Part shown: in pieces, positions 1 to 10,927 of the stretch
Numbering within the stretch: the first letter of the stretch is position 1
Layout of the letters: every line of letters starts with the position of its first letter
Source: Henckelia pumila
Lineage: Eukaryota; Streptophyta; Magnoliopsida; Lamiales; Gesneriaceae
Direction: 5' to 3'
DNA length: 64,000 nucleotides
NCBI RefSeq assembly: GCF_033568475.1
Contig: NC_133123.1
Location: 191,242,821 to 191,306,820, forward strand
Notes under the pieces: generated by a model
The model's input: the letters and a program-made list of their open reading frames with translations, nothing else
The model's database searches: none
Told to the model about the DNA's origin: nothing
Translations under genes and position numbers: made by a program

Positions 1-285
1 ACAACCGATATGATGCATGCAAGTTATGTGACTGGATAACTGGTCGATCAACTATCAAATCTTGCTCAGAACTAGGTGCCAAGAGTGAGTAGTGCCATAT
101 GAGGTTCAATCCGTTGGGTATCTCACACAGTTGTCTAGATCATCGTAGCCTCGATCCCATCATCACGGTAGCTCCCGGTGTCAGATAATATAACAAGGGT
201 GTAGGTCTGAACGACCCTACTAGAACAGTTATCTCGAATGAAATACATGCTCAACATGAAATATGCACATACAACATCTATACTA

Positions 286-475
286 TCTATACTATTATAT
301 AAAAGTTAAGCCTATTATAGTAACTAACTTTGAGGAAACCAAAATTCTTATTTCATAATTATTCCTTCTTATCCACTATCTCAATAAACCTATCTCTCAA
401 TCTATTTTTTGGTTTAAAAAAATTACATAAAAATTATTTATTTTACACATGCAAAGCATGTGCTTTTTGCACTAG
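286..475 (+). mobile_element. Mini-Helitron, non-autonomous
   Basis: It starts TCTATACTATTATATAAA and ends with a short hairpin (CACATGC AAA GCATGTG) followed about ten bases later by CTAG. The flanking host bases are A on the left and T on the right, the usual Helitron insertion between A and T with no target duplication. At 190 bp it has no coding capacity. It lies inside the LTR remnant, so it is the younger insertion. Confidence 0.75.
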
Positions 476-842
476 TATATATAAAGCAGCAAGGCGTGTA
501 CTATATATGACACATAAAATACAACATAGAAGCATGCATACTCATTGGATATCTCAGTCAAACATACAGTCAAGTTATTACCATATCATTAACACTGATC
601 TAAAAACTTTAACTATGCTAATGAATACTCCAAAAAGCTACTTGAGATCTCGGGCTATACATGTGTTCGTCGTCAAGACTTTAATGTCGAATGCTTTGAC
701 TCTTGGGCACAGCTTCGCTACAATCTCGAAAGCGTCTCGCTATCGTCCGGCCCTCGAGTATAAGACTAAAACACTCGAAAAACACAAGATTTGAGAGAGA
801 AAAAAGTGTTAATTGGCAATTTGGAAATGAGCCACGACGCCT

Positions 843-939
843 ATTTATAGATGGAGTACGGAACGTCCGAACTCTGGTTGCACGTACATGTCACAAGCAT
901 CTCAACATATCATGGACGTTCCGTACTCCATCTATAAAT
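843..939. repeat. 26-bp perfect inverted repeat containing the TATA box
   Basis: Positions 843-868 and 914-939 are perfect reverse complements. Each arm holds the TATTTATAG/CTATAAATA core and the ACGGAACGTCC palindrome, so a TATA-like sequence faces outward on each strand with 45 bp between the arms. The minus-strand copy (841-850) is the TATA position shared with the other LTRs. The second copy is extra. Confidence 0.85.
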
Positions 940-980
940 TGGCCACCTAAGTTCAGATTGTCTGATCCTTCAGTTCGAAA

Positions 981-1067
981 AGTGAGTTAAGTCAAGCAGG
1001 GTTTGAGGTGTCAAGAAGGTGGTGACACATATAACAATTCGGATTGCCCTGCATGACCTAACTCACT
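981..1067. repeat. Small foldback sequence
   Basis: Arms at 981-1001 and 1047-1067 (AGTGAGTTAAGTCAAGCAGGG against CCCTGC.TGAC.TAACTCACT, two mismatches) enclose a 45-bp loop. It could be a tiny MITE or the relic of an LTR palindrome array. No target duplication was identified. Confidence 0.6.
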
Positions 1068-1175
1068 TTGATGAGCCCACCATAGCCCTTTAATGGCAAG
1101 AATTCTATTTATCTACTGGGCAAGAATTCTAATTATTAACAATTTTTGTCAAATAAATCAACTTAATCCCTGTGA

Positions 1176-1760
1176 TTTGTAACCGAACTATAGAGACCGA
1201 TATTAAATTCGGTCTCTAGTTTCCGACCGACATTAGGAATTTCGGTCTCCAACCATTCACTCTTTTTAAATAATTATTTATTTACTTTTTGCGACAGCCA
1301 TAAAAAATTCTGTCTCTAAATAGAGACCGACTTTATAATGTTGTCTCAATTTAGAGACTATCTTGAGAATAATCCGTCTTTAAATTTAGAATAATGCTAG
1401 AGGTACAACCAATATATCGTACAACGATATTTACAATAATTATGTCGTGATATTTTGCTATTATCTCGTGAGATTTTGATATGATATCGTGAGATTTTGC
1501 ATTCAATATATCGTGAGATTTGATAAATTAAAATTTTGTATTGAATTATTTGTGGTGTAAAAATTGTTGTATAAATTTAATTGTACATGTATCATTGCTC
1601 CGATAGTGTGATAATGAGAGACCGCGTTTTTATATTGGTCTCAAATGGGAGACCGCGCTTTTATTTTGGTCTCTAATCGGAGACAAATTTATTTTTCGGT
1701 TTAATGGAGACTGAAATATGAGTTCGTCTCTAATAAAGCCCAAATATTTTTAATTTCGCT
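1176..1760. repeat. Cluster of GAGACCG / CGGTCTC palindromic units
   Basis: At least eight short units of the form AGAGACCGA-spacer-TCGGTCTCT occur between 1190 and 1400 and again between 1616 and 1740. Arrays of short palindromic units like these are typical of CACTA subterminal regions, and the CACTA element at 41264-47316 has a comparable array of a different unit. Neither a CACTA terminus nor a partner array at the other side was found, so this may be one decayed end of an old element. The array is split by the AT-rich insert at 1395-1612. Confidence 0.5.
1395..1612. repeat. MITE-like insert with internal short tandem repeat
   Basis: The stretch interrupts the GAGACCG array. It contains four spaced copies of TCGTGAGATTTTG or a close variant (about 1446-1520). 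Its ends, AATGCTAGAGGTACAA and the reverse complement of GTACATGTATCATTGCTCC, are only loosely inverted. Read as a degenerate MITE; the exact limits are uncertain. Confidence 0.4.
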
Positions 1761-3105
1761 CTCCACTTTCGCTCCAGTTCTCTCCAAACCTAAGAATCAC
1801 GCGCTTTCACTCGTCCAACACCGTCTACGCTCGGCGGCCGTCGCCGGTTGCCGCCGACCCCAACACCGTCTGCAATAGCTCCTCCATTCTCTGAATAGAG
1901 GTAAATTCCTAAATTTTAGATTTATTTTCTGTTTCTCCTCTTTTAAGCCTCTTTAAGAACCACAATTGTCACTTTAATCGACCAATGCACGCCTAGATCT
2001 CCCTTCTATAAGAACCCCACTTCTTCCACAAAAAACCCCAGACACATTCGAATTTTGTGTCCAACCCCATTTCTTCTGCTCGAGTTGATTTCTTTTGAGA
2101 ATAATAAAAATGGTTATCTAATTTTCAATTATTATCGTACAATGAATATGAATTGTAGATTAGCTACAAGATTGGGATTTCGAGCAGAGGCATTGTGACG
2201 CTTGTTGACAATTCCCTTGCTTCTCTACTCTGTTCTTCAGGTATGGAGTTCGAGTATGAGATATGATGCTTATAATGATAGATTGTTTTCTTTTTTGCCT
2301 GCTCTTTTACTTTTTTTTTTTTTTTTCTTTCTGAGATATGATGCTTATAATGAATTATTTCTACTGCACAACATTTCATTATATTCAGTTTAGAGAAGAT
2401 CGTGCTGGTGAAGCTCATCCGAATTTTGATTTTAATGTTAATTATATTACTGTATGGGGTTTTTAATTTGTGGGTTGATATCTCTTATTTTAATTTTTTT
2501 TAATTAAATGTGTCGAAATGATGAGTAGATAGAACTTATTCGTGGGTTTGAAATATACTATGAATAACAACAGTGGAACCACCTCTGTCAAGAATTACAA
2601 TCATTTGTTATTATGATTTATTTGATTTCGAGTCAATCCGGTATTTAGTTTGATATATAATATATATGCAAATGCAATGCAACCCCATAAAACATTATGT
2701 CAGGGTCTTTTACTGATTGTATTAATTAGGTCGTGTGGATGATTTGATTTTCATATCAGCTGCTTTGTTTTGAATGTCATATGTTGCGTTGAGTGTGCTT
2801 TTCTACTTTTTTTAATCTTTATTGTGTCGTGCGATAGATTGGTTTTCGCAGTCAAGCCAAACGACCGAGGATAAACCAAGGGAGGTACAAGTATCATATG
2901 TGTGTGCTTTGGATTGATTTTTATAGATTTTATTTTGGGAAATTATACCTCTTAACATGAGGTAAGACCCAAACAAAAATCTGTTCAAGCATCTGCTGGG
3001 TAAATTTTTTTTTTTTTCAAAAGCTTAAATTTTGTACTATAATTTATTAAGCTGTTTTTTTTTTTTTTCAATAACTTTTGTAGTACTCCTTCAAGTGCCC
3101 TGTCT
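1761..3105. other. Unresolved region with exon-like islands, no ORF
   Basis: 1770-1905 is unusually C/G-rich for this region (CGGCGGCCGTCGCCGG core) and ends in AGAGGTAAATT, like a 5' UTR exon and donor site. 2165-2240 reads without stops in one plus frame and ends at TTCAG/GTATGG. 2850-2885 is flanked by GCAG on the left and GGTACAAG on the right. No protein family was recognised in any frame. It may be a decayed gene or gene fragments picked up by an old transposon whose repeat array lies just to the left. T-tracts at 2311-2328 and 3007-3069. Confidence 0.35.
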
Positions 3106-3621
3106 GGGATGTAAATTAGACGAACAGTTCGCGAACTGTTCGGGTCTCGGCTCGTTAAAAGCTCGTTCGGGCTCGTTTAATGAGGCTCGTTAAGGCAAAC
3201 AAACCAAGCTCAAGCTTTACAATATTCGGCTCGTTAGCTCGTGAACATGCTCGTTAACAGGCTCGTTACAAGCTCGTAAGTAATCTCTTAGACGAAAAAA
3301 TAATAGTATTGATTTTTAATTTATAAATTTACACTTTACTTATGAAAATATTGAAAAATCTATAAAAATTAATTTATTAGAATAAATTTACAAATTTTAA
3401 TAATAATATTATATTTTTTCAAATATATAATTTAGTTTTTAATTAATTTAATAAATATTTAAATTTATAGTTTAAATATATTAAGCTTGTTTAGGCTCGA
3501 TAAAAGCTCGAATAAGCTCATGAGCCATGAATATATTTGTTAAATAAGCTCGGGCTCGGCTCGTTTATAAATGAACCGAACTTGAACATTCAAAAGCTCG
3601 GCTCAGCTCGCTTACATCCCT
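3106..3621. mobile_element. Non-autonomous hAT-like element (GGCTCG-repeat type)
   Basis: The ends are GGGATGTAA on the left and TTACATCCCT on the right, flanked by 8-bp near-identical target copies CCCTGTCT (3098-3105) and ACCTGTCT (3622-3629). An 8-bp duplication is the hAT signature. Both ends are built of iterated GGCTCG/CGAGCC words around an AT-rich core. No transposase is encoded in the 516 bp. Confidence 0.75.
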
Positions 3622-3629
3622 ACCTGTCT

Positions 3630-5136
3630 TGGTTTTAAGCACAGAATCAACTTGAAGACCTACACTCATGTTTCTATTCAAACTCTTGGGTTTTTTGGGG
3701 TGGGAAGGATCTATTTTCTTGGGGTTTCCTTGACAATCACGATGAATTAAATAAATATGTAACAACTTTAGCATAATTTGAATAGGTGCAGCTTCTTTAT
3801 TATGAAATAATTATTTCTTCCCAATCTTCTTGTATTTTATTTTATTTTTGAAAATTCTTGTATTTATTTTGAGTTAACTCGTTGTCTATGTCATGAATTG
3901 ATCGGTCTTCGAGAGATTCAATATTATAATCATCTCATGCTTTGTTGTTGTTGTTGGGTTTTTCTTTTTCTTTTTGTTTTTTTTATTTAACTCCACCGCT
4001 ATTTGTTGCTTTTGTTTTTAATGTACGAAAATAAAAAATTTGTTTCACTGTATTTTGTGATATAAATTTTAAGTGAAGTTGTCGAACGAAGAGCCAATAT
4101 TTGAGGTGTGATTTTTTAAATAAATTAAATTGATATTGTATTTCATATTCGAAATAAATTGATCATATTTTATTTTTAATAAATACTATTTATTTGATTT
4201 ATAAATTTTAAAATTTGTAAGTGTTAAAATGAGTTTGGAGTTATTTACCTGGAAAAAATAAATATAAGATGTTATAAGCTCAAATTTTGTATGCATACAA
4301 AAAAATCCTTATATTTTATTGAAATTATGCTATTTATTATTTTTAATATTTATTGACCATATTCAAATGTACGGTGCTGCATTTTTTTTCTACATGTATA
4401 CATATATTATGGGAAAAAAAAACAAATTTGCCCATCAGATTAAAATTTTCTGCCTAAGCTCCTGAGTGCGTCTGATCTATCTCTCTGCATTCAAACTCCA
4501 CAATTTATCATCGGATCAATTCGGATATTTCGAACCACACTTCGGACAATCCGAACTCTTCGATAGTTCTGAAGGCTATTTCTTTGGTTCCAAACTCAAT
4601 TAACATTTTATTTAATTAAATAATAATTTTTTAATCATGTTTAATATTTTAATGACTTCAAATGGTACTCGGATCACTACAACCTTTTAGGCAAAACCAT
4701 CATTTCAATCCACCTATTTTAGGTACTAGGGTGTGGTGTGTCCATTTATCATTTTGGTGGCTTGAGAATTTGTCAATCAAACTTTTCTGTTTTATATGAT
4801 GAGACGGATAAATCGCATTTTGACATCTTTTCATATAGTCGATCACTGGAAGATTTGAGATCGATTTTCAACCATCGTTGACACGTTGCAATTAGAGATA
4901 TAGGACTAGGATAATGAGCCACAAAACTTTGTGGTGCGAGATGCTTGGTAAAACTTTGATTTTTATATCTTAAATTTGCGGCAAGGGTTGAACCATCAAG
5001 AATTAATCTTTGATACGTCCAAGAGGCGGAGCAGAAAGAAGAAGCAAAAATGATTGAAGATGATAATGTTGATTTATTTCAGTGCCACGAAATGACTAAA
5101 CAAATATATCCAATGAAGAGGAATCGACAAGAAATA

Positions 5137-5175
<39 letters not shown>

Positions 5176-5183
5176 CTATAGTA
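3630..5183. other. AT-rich intergenic DNA with an LTR end relic
   Basis: No ORF or RNA gene is visible. About 4490-4681 looks like the end of a minus-strand LTR: it has CTTCGGACAATCCGAAC, then TTAATCATGTTTAATATTTTAATG, and stops at GGATCACTACA, matching the terminal layout of the LTRs ending at 19241 and 52487. The rest is low complexity. A (TTA)n run occupies 5140-5175. Confidence 0.5.
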
Positions 5184-5455
5184 TCTATGCTATTATATAA
5201 AATTTGAGTGTCTTTGAATAACTGTTTTTTAACATGTCATGATAAACCAAAAATATCTTTCAATTTTACCCTTTTATCCGTATTTTTTTTCACTTTTTAT
5301 CTTCTACTTTTTTGAATATAGTAGTATATTAAATTTATATTATCTTCCCAATAACTAATTTTCAACTACTAAATAATATATTATTTCATAAATAAAAAAT
5401 CATAAAATATCATATATTATATCATACACGCAACTGCGTGTACTTCTGTCGCTAG
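5184..5455 (+). mobile_element. Mini-Helitron, non-autonomous
   Basis: It begins TCTATGCTATTATATAAAA, shares the start of the element at 286, and ends with the hairpin ACACGCA/ACTGCGTGT followed by CTAG. The host base before is A and after is T. At 272 bp it encodes nothing. It sits directly against a (TTA)n microsatellite. Confidence 0.75.
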
Positions 5456-6767
5456 TTATTATTATAGTTAAAGACCAAGAAAATCTATGCGTCAATAATA
5501 ATTTTATATTTAATAAGTCGATTCATTTAAGTCTTCGTCATGAAAAGAACCTTCGGCCAGCGTTTTACGTCAAAACCAACCATCATTGTAAATGTGAACA
5601 TATTGATCAAGTGTGGGTTTTAAAGTACAAATATTCGAGGTAACATTTGAATTCCCACTACAAAGTATACAATATACACACACACAAAATTTATATATGC
5701 ATGAATTTAAACTTTTGAATATTTATACATCGTATCATCTTGCAATATTCAACACAAAAATTATTGACCTAAAAATTTATATATATGCCTAAATATCGTG
5801 CAAATGAAACTAATAATACTATAATTGCACCTTCGGGAACTGAAAATTCGTGAGAGTGCTAAAACATAATATTATATTTTAGGCCGTTTCTAATTTTATT
5901 TAGAAACCGCTAAAACACACTACTGTGTTTTAGCAGTCACTCACGAATTTCCTACATATTAAGGTGAAGGAGAGGAATGTCGGTGTGTGTGTGTCTATAT
6001 ATATATATTATAGTAAAACTCAGTTTGATATACGAACTATTGATAAATTAATGTCAAATTGGATACATAAAAAATTGAAAATGCTTAATTAATACATGAT
6101 CCAACTAAAAAGTCGATTTTATCATTTACTAAAATTTATTTTAAGTCCAATTATTTTTAGTAAATTCAACTAAGTACACATTTTATTTTTCAAAATAATT
6201 TTTATTGATTAAAAATATAAAAATAAATTTATATTAATTTAAAAATTATAATAAATAAGTATCGATCTTACCATTAATAATATATTTATATTTTAATCAT
6301 TAATAAATTATTTATTCAAATATAATATAATTTTAAAATATTAACAAATATAATAAATGGTCTTTTTCTTTCTATATAGACTATCAAATTTTGAAAAACT
6401 AAAATAATGATTATGTTTGTTTCAACAGTGTAAAAAAATCAACGGGCTCCAGTTACATATATTTATTTTGTTATATTTTTAATATATTACAATGTTTGTT
6501 CTTGTATAATTTGAGTTGACAATTATTTCATGATATAATTTTAAATAAATATGATATCTCTAAAATTAATCAATAAACCTTGAAAATAAAGTTATGTATC
6601 GGATCAAATTTTAATAATAGTAATTGAACTTAATAACAATTTAGATTAAAGGTAAACTTGTTCTTTTAGTTTGATCATGTACCAATTAAACTATTTTCAA
6701 TCATTTATGTACTAATTTGATATTTTATTTGTAATTTGTATATAAAAAAATATCACACTCTCTCTCT

Positions 6768-6798
<31 letters not shown>

Positions 6799-7634
6799 TA
6801 TCAACTATTTTTAAAATAAAAATAAATGTACTACTAAGTGTACCAGTTCCCGCTGGATCCATCCAAAAGTCTAATTTGGCTCGACCAATCCGAAAATTTG
6901 TGTCATTATCAATAAACAATGGGGAAAACTAAGTCCCGATTATTTAAGAAGACTGGTTTGAGTATAGAAGTGGAGAATTGGGGGGCAAAGAAGATTGGAT
7001 AACCAATAGAAAATATGGGAGACTTGAACCAAAATAATGGGCAAATTCATGATAGGGACCGTTTGGATTGGGACACTGGACGCGCACACAATTTCCATTT
7101 CTTCCCTTATGTTGGTTACATATTTTGTTTTTTTTTATGCAACATATAAAAAAATAAGAAAAAATATTATTTTGCTTTATTATATGATTGTATCTTTACG
7201 ATTATGTTCATTTCATGTTGTTGTAATTTTAATCTGTATTTTTGGAATGTTTAAATATTCTTCAATTTGATGTCGACGTGTCTAAATGATATGTGAGCAC
7301 TCGTATTTAAAATGCAATTAATAAATAAATAAAATAACAAACGGAAAAGGACTTAATTTGGGGAAAAAATTGAAGATGTATAATTAATTTTAGTATTCTC
7401 CAATGGGTGGCTAAAGCCTACATGTGTTTATATGTAATCAATCACCTCTTCAACTTAAAAGATTGCTCCATTATGTTTTTTTCTTCAACGAAAAACAGCT
7501 ATTAAAAAAAAATCAAGGAATAAGTAGAAAAAAGAAAAAAAACATTTGATCGGATCAAATATCATTCATTATCTACATTGTTATACATGTGATCAATCAT
7601 ATGCATACCTCGATTATGGAATATCAACGGAAAA
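5456..7634. other. AT-rich intergenic DNA, nothing coding seen
   Basis: Contains the foldback at 5844-5950, TA/CT microsatellites near 5993-6010 and 6763-6801, and homopolymer-rich sequence. Short open frames here have no recognisable domain and the low-complexity composition expected by chance. Confidence 0.6.
5844..5950. repeat. Short foldback MITE
   Basis: The ends AAATTCGTGAG and CTCACGAATTT are inverted, and GTGCTAAAACA inside the left arm pairs with TGTTTTAGCAG in the right arm. Total about 107 bp. Target duplication not resolved. Confidence 0.55.
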
Positions 7635-7802
7635 TTCGATCCTACCCATTGTGTATTACCCCATGGGTGGTGTGAACTTTTATTATTGGTGCAAAACATG
7701 TGGGACTCACATAATTTGCACTAATCATATACTTTCACCTACCTCATGAAGTATTAATTTGCACTAATCATATACTTTCACCTACCCATGGGTAGGATCG
7801 AA
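7635..7802. repeat. MITE with TTCGATCCTACCCAT inverted ends
   Basis: TTCGATCCTACCCAT at 7635-7649 is the reverse complement of the sequence at 7788-7802. Inside, a 30-bp segment starting AATTTGCACTAATCATA is present twice in direct orientation (about 7714-7743 and 7757-7786). No coding capacity. Confidence 0.6.
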
Positions 7803-8195
7803 CCTCCCCATATCAACATCTGCAACGAGTGACTGATAAATTTAGAAATTTAATCTTTGTTTTGTCAGGATTATTTCGCATAATATTTTTTAAATTTTTA
7901 ACCTTTGCCTTCGATTTTTTTTCTTAGACGTTTGAAAATTGCAAAATCAAAATAAAAGAATCATATATCCAAGAAATATTTGACTGAAATTAAATTTCAA
8001 ATTCAAGATCCTCAAATTATCAGGGAAAAAAAATTCATGATCCTTACTTGCATACTTATATTGCGAAAGCGGCACTTTGCCACTTCATTAGCCGCATGTT
8101 GTGCCCAGTTTAGTGCTGAAAATGTTCACAGCCTAATTAGTAATTACAGAGCGAAATTTATGTATCATTTTGATACGAAAAAGAAATTTATTTTT

Positions 8196-8198
<3 letters not shown>

Positions 8199-8271
<73 letters not shown>

Positions 8272-8310
8272 CATGCGTAATTTTTTTGGATATCGAATTC
8301 CATGGATGCC

Positions 8311-8341
<31 letters not shown>
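8199..8341. repeat. (TA)n microsatellite with duplicated flanks
   Basis: Three TA tracts are separated by TTCATGCGTAATTTTTTTGGAT-type spacers; the ATTCATGCGTAAT spacer occurs at about 8270 and 8340. The pattern suggests slippage that copied the spacer with the tract. Confidence 0.85.
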
Positions 8342-8344
<3 letters not shown>

Positions 8345-8345
8345 T

Positions 8346-9371
8346 GCGTAATCTTTTTGGATGCCATTATCTATCTACTCATTGGGCAAACATTTACAAT
8401 AAATGAAAAGTGAAGTGGGGTTAGGTCTAGGCTTCTAGATATTCAAAATCCCATCAAAATTCACGGCTTAAGTCAAGCTTTATTTATGTTATATGACAAT
8501 ATCATTTTCCGTGATAATATCTTTTCCCGTGACATGGAAATTTATGATCTCCGATTCATTGGATGAGTTACCAGAGTTGACAAACTATTCTCTACTCCAA
8601 CTAATGAACATCTTCTAGGTAGAGTTCAATTTCCTTTTGTTACCAAGTGTATGCATATTATTAAAAATTAACAAAATCTCATTTTGTCAAAATTAGCCCA
8701 CATTTTCATCGACACACATAATTAATCATATCATCTTATCAACAACACCAAACCATATCAAAACCACCAACTGAAGAAAATGATTCAGCCGTGTAAGCCC
8801 TTGTAAAATTATAATTCTAATCTTCTCGGATCATTATTTTTCACTACATTTCCAATACATCAAACATTTTGAATTCAACAAGTTCATAATTAAATTTGTT
8901 GGAGACACGGCACAAGAAGACTTGGAAGTTTAAAGGCATCGAGTAGTCATGAGCATATTGGTTAAGTGGAACCGTCGTCCCAAAACTAATAATAATAAAT
9001 TCTCGAGTTCAAGACTCGATCGATAACTTGTAAATACCCTCTCAATACATAAAAACACAAACACACGTATAGATGGAAGATCAAGGTATGTAGCATGGTA
9101 TTGGCCACTAAAGCAAAACATATATATATATATATATCATGATTGATTACCATAAAGTTGAATATTCAACGAACCATAAGATAATTCCAATTTCCAGATT
9201 CACTTTAATTTACAAAACACAAAAACTAAAGCAAAATCAAGAAAACAAAACATAGTACATACATAGCTCAAATTATTAATTATCCACTAAACTGCAATTT
9301 CATAGCAATTATGTATCATATATTTTTTTAACATATAGATTATTGTAAGAAAGATGATAATTACCATACAA
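8346..9371. other. Intergenic DNA 3' of the PB1-domain gene, with a SINE-like insert
   Basis: No ORF of note. 8936-9060 reads like a tRNA-derived SINE on the plus strand: a box-A-like TGAGCATATTGGTTAAGTGG, then a box-B-like GAGTTCAAGACTC about 55 bp on. The segment adjoining 9372 is the expected place for the 3' UTR and poly(A) site of the minus-strand gene. Confidence 0.45.
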
Positions 9372-10769
9372 TCACAGAGAACCTTGTGTAGTCCTTGTGA
9401 CAACTTTAGGGTCCGGATTCATCAGGGCGGCGGCGGAGGGTCTTCCGTCGGTGGTCATGGCTGGATACTGAGAAGCCGGTGTGCCCATTACGCCTCCCTG
9501 AGTGGTGTAGACGACCTGTCTCCCAACTCTATCGTACGCCACCTGTGCGTACCCGGATGCATCTACCATTACTGGAACTCCGGCGGTGCTTCCCGGTCTC
9601 ACCATCCCGAAACCACCCTCCGCAGCATATCCGGATATCTTCTGCGGCGGCATCGGTGCATTCACATTGTACATCTGCTGTTGTTCGCGGTAGATGTCAG
9701 AGGGTATTCTTTGAACGGCGTAGAAGCCTTGGTTTTGTGGGGCTGTGACGGGTCTCACCATCGGAGAGTGGTACGCCGCCGAGGGGGTTGAAATCATGTA
9801 GACTGGCTGTTCAGTGTTGACGGGGTTCGACGAGAAAAAACCCTCCTGAGCTTGTTTCTCCGGCCAGTAAGGAACACTCCCAGTGACGGGTAGCGGAGAG
9901 ATTTTCTCCGGCACCATGTAATAATCACCGCCGGCGTATCCTACGGCCAGATTTTCGTCACTTTTTCTGCCGTAGATCCCCTGTTGCTCCTCAAATCTCA
10001 ACCTCTGCAGATCCTGAATGTGCTTCTGGATCGGATCAGATCCGACCAACCTCTCATCCAGACCCGGAATAACCGGATCCTCAACCTCCTGCACTCTCCC
10101 AACCATCGGCTGCTGAACGGAAGCGGGGTTCCCATTTGCTTTCTCCAACCCAAACAAAAAATCAGCGTTGCCAGCCTGCGCCGACACCTGAGGCGCTGCG
10201 GCCACATCCGCCGCCGCTGGCGCTGGAGGCGTCACAGTCGGTGCAGAATTTAACGCCTCTACAAACCTTTCCTTCTCCGACTTGACATCATCGGAGCCAA
10301 AACTCCTAACGGAAGAACTCAAACTCGAACCGTGGCTCGAGAAAACGAAAATCCTGAGTCTAGCCGGCTTCGGCGAAACCCTGTACAGGCGATCGTACTC
10401 ATGCATCATGTGCTCCAAATCATCATCATTAGTCACCGAAATCAACGCGTCGAGATCTTCTCCGGGCAATTGATACTTGAACGAAACACTGTCGCAATCA
10501 CTGAGAGAAACAAGCTTGGACAGCAGGGTAGCAAATTTAACATTCCGATCAACAGAGAGGATTTTGGTCTCACCTCCGACGTAGGACAACTGGTTATCGT
10601 GGGGGCGGGGCTGGATCTTTCCGCCGTAACTGCACATAAACTTGACTTTAGAAGGCAGATTAGCCTGAGAATCCTCCCACGGCGTCGGAGTCTCGAAATC
10701 GATTTCTCTGGAGCGCGGCGAGGAGTCGCCGGACTCGGGGTAGGAGGAGTTGTAGGAGTAGCCCTCCAT
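9372..10769 (-). CDS. PB1-domain protein (octicosapeptide/Phox/Bem1p family)
   Basis: A single uninterrupted 465-codon frame. Residues about 41-144 form a PB1 domain: basic strand KVKFMCSYGGKI at 41-52, the lysine-bearing start typical of type II surfaces, and an acidic OPCA-like segment DLDALISVTNDDDLEHM at 105-121. PB1 domains mediate head-to-tail protein-protein binding; the plant family to which this belongs is mostly uncharacterised. The remainder (146-465) is Pro/Gln/Ser/Gly-rich and probably disordered, with YWPEK and repeated MVRP-type words but no second domain seen. The first ATG follows a pyrimidine-rich leader and precedes the PB1 domain by 40 residues, as usual in this family. 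Codon GC content is far above the flanks, supporting a real gene. A small intron near the 3' end cannot be excluded. No neighbouring gene gives functional context. Confidence 0.88.
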   Translation of the reverse strand: MEGYSYNSSYPESGDSSPRSREIDFETPTPWEDSQANLPSKVKFMCSYGGKIQPRPHDNQLSYVGGETKILSVDRNVKFATLLSKLVSLSDCDSVSFKYQLPGEDLDALISVTNDDDLEHMMHEYDRLYRVSPKPARLRIFVFSSHGSSLSSSVRSFGSDDVKSEKERFVEALNSAPTVTPPAPAAADVAAAPQVSAQAGNADFLFGLEKANGNPASVQQPMVGRVQEVEDPVIPGLDERLVGSDPIQKHIQDLQRLRFEEQQGIYGRKSDENLAVGYAGGDYYMVPEKISPLPVTGSVPYWPEKQAQEGFFSSNPVNTEQPVYMISTPSAAYHSPMVRPVTAPQNQGFYAVQRIPSDIYREQQQMYNVNAPMPPQKISGYAAEGGFGMVRPGSTAGVPVMVDASGYAQVAYDRVGRQVVYTTQGGVMGTPASQYPAMTTDGRPSAAALMNPDPKVVTRTTQGSL

Positions 10770-10921
10770 CCGCGCACGTTAGAAAGGGGAGAGGAAATGG
10801 GGAGCAAGAGTGCGCAGTGTAATGCGTGGGTTTTAGAGAATAGGTGAGAACGCTGTAATTTGTTTTGTTTTTTTGTAGAAAACAGAGAAAGGAGAAAGAG
10901 GCTGGGATGGAAATTGGACAA
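10770..10921 (-). promoter_or_regulatory. Probable 5' UTR of the PB1-domain gene
   Basis: On the minus strand this stretch is rich in CT (runs such as CCTCTTTCTCCTTTCTCTG and CCCATTTCCTCTCCCC), like many plant leaders, and changes abruptly to AT-rich DNA beyond 10921. The transcription start is inferred, not shown. A frame open on this strand across the leader overlaps the start of the gene and is treated as chance. Confidence 0.5.
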
Positions 10922-10927
10922 TTTTTT

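Larger units (their letters stand above)
1..975 (-). mobile_element. LTR remnant (gypsy-type), cut by window start
   Basis: The stretch has the layout of the minus-strand LTRs further right (17615-19241, E and F): short phrases such as a run of 'ACGACCCTAC' followed by 'ATCTCGAATGA', then CTATTTATAG at 841-850, the reverse complement of the TATA box CTATAAATAG. No clear CACTACA-type terminus or target duplication is visible at the right, so the LTR is probably truncated near 970. It is interrupted by a mini-Helitron at 286-475. The family assignment rests on resemblance to the other LTRs, with no coding evidence. Confidence 0.6.

Noticed and set aside
330..794. 154-codon frame near the left edge
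   Set aside because: It spans the end of a mini-Helitron and an LTR remnant, and has no domain or codon bias.
8199..8351. Ile/Tyr-rich reading frames over TA tracts (also 12580, 43981, 58895)
   Set aside because: They are direct translations of dinucleotide repeats.
9354..9791. Open frames on the plus strand across the PB1-domain gene
   Set aside because: They are antisense shadows of the high-GC coding region; translations are Arg/His/Pro-rich with no domain.
10442..10921. Second minus-strand frame overlapping the start of the PB1-domain gene
   Set aside because: It runs out of frame through the leader and PB1 codons and is Ser/Pro/Leu-rich low complexity; no domain.
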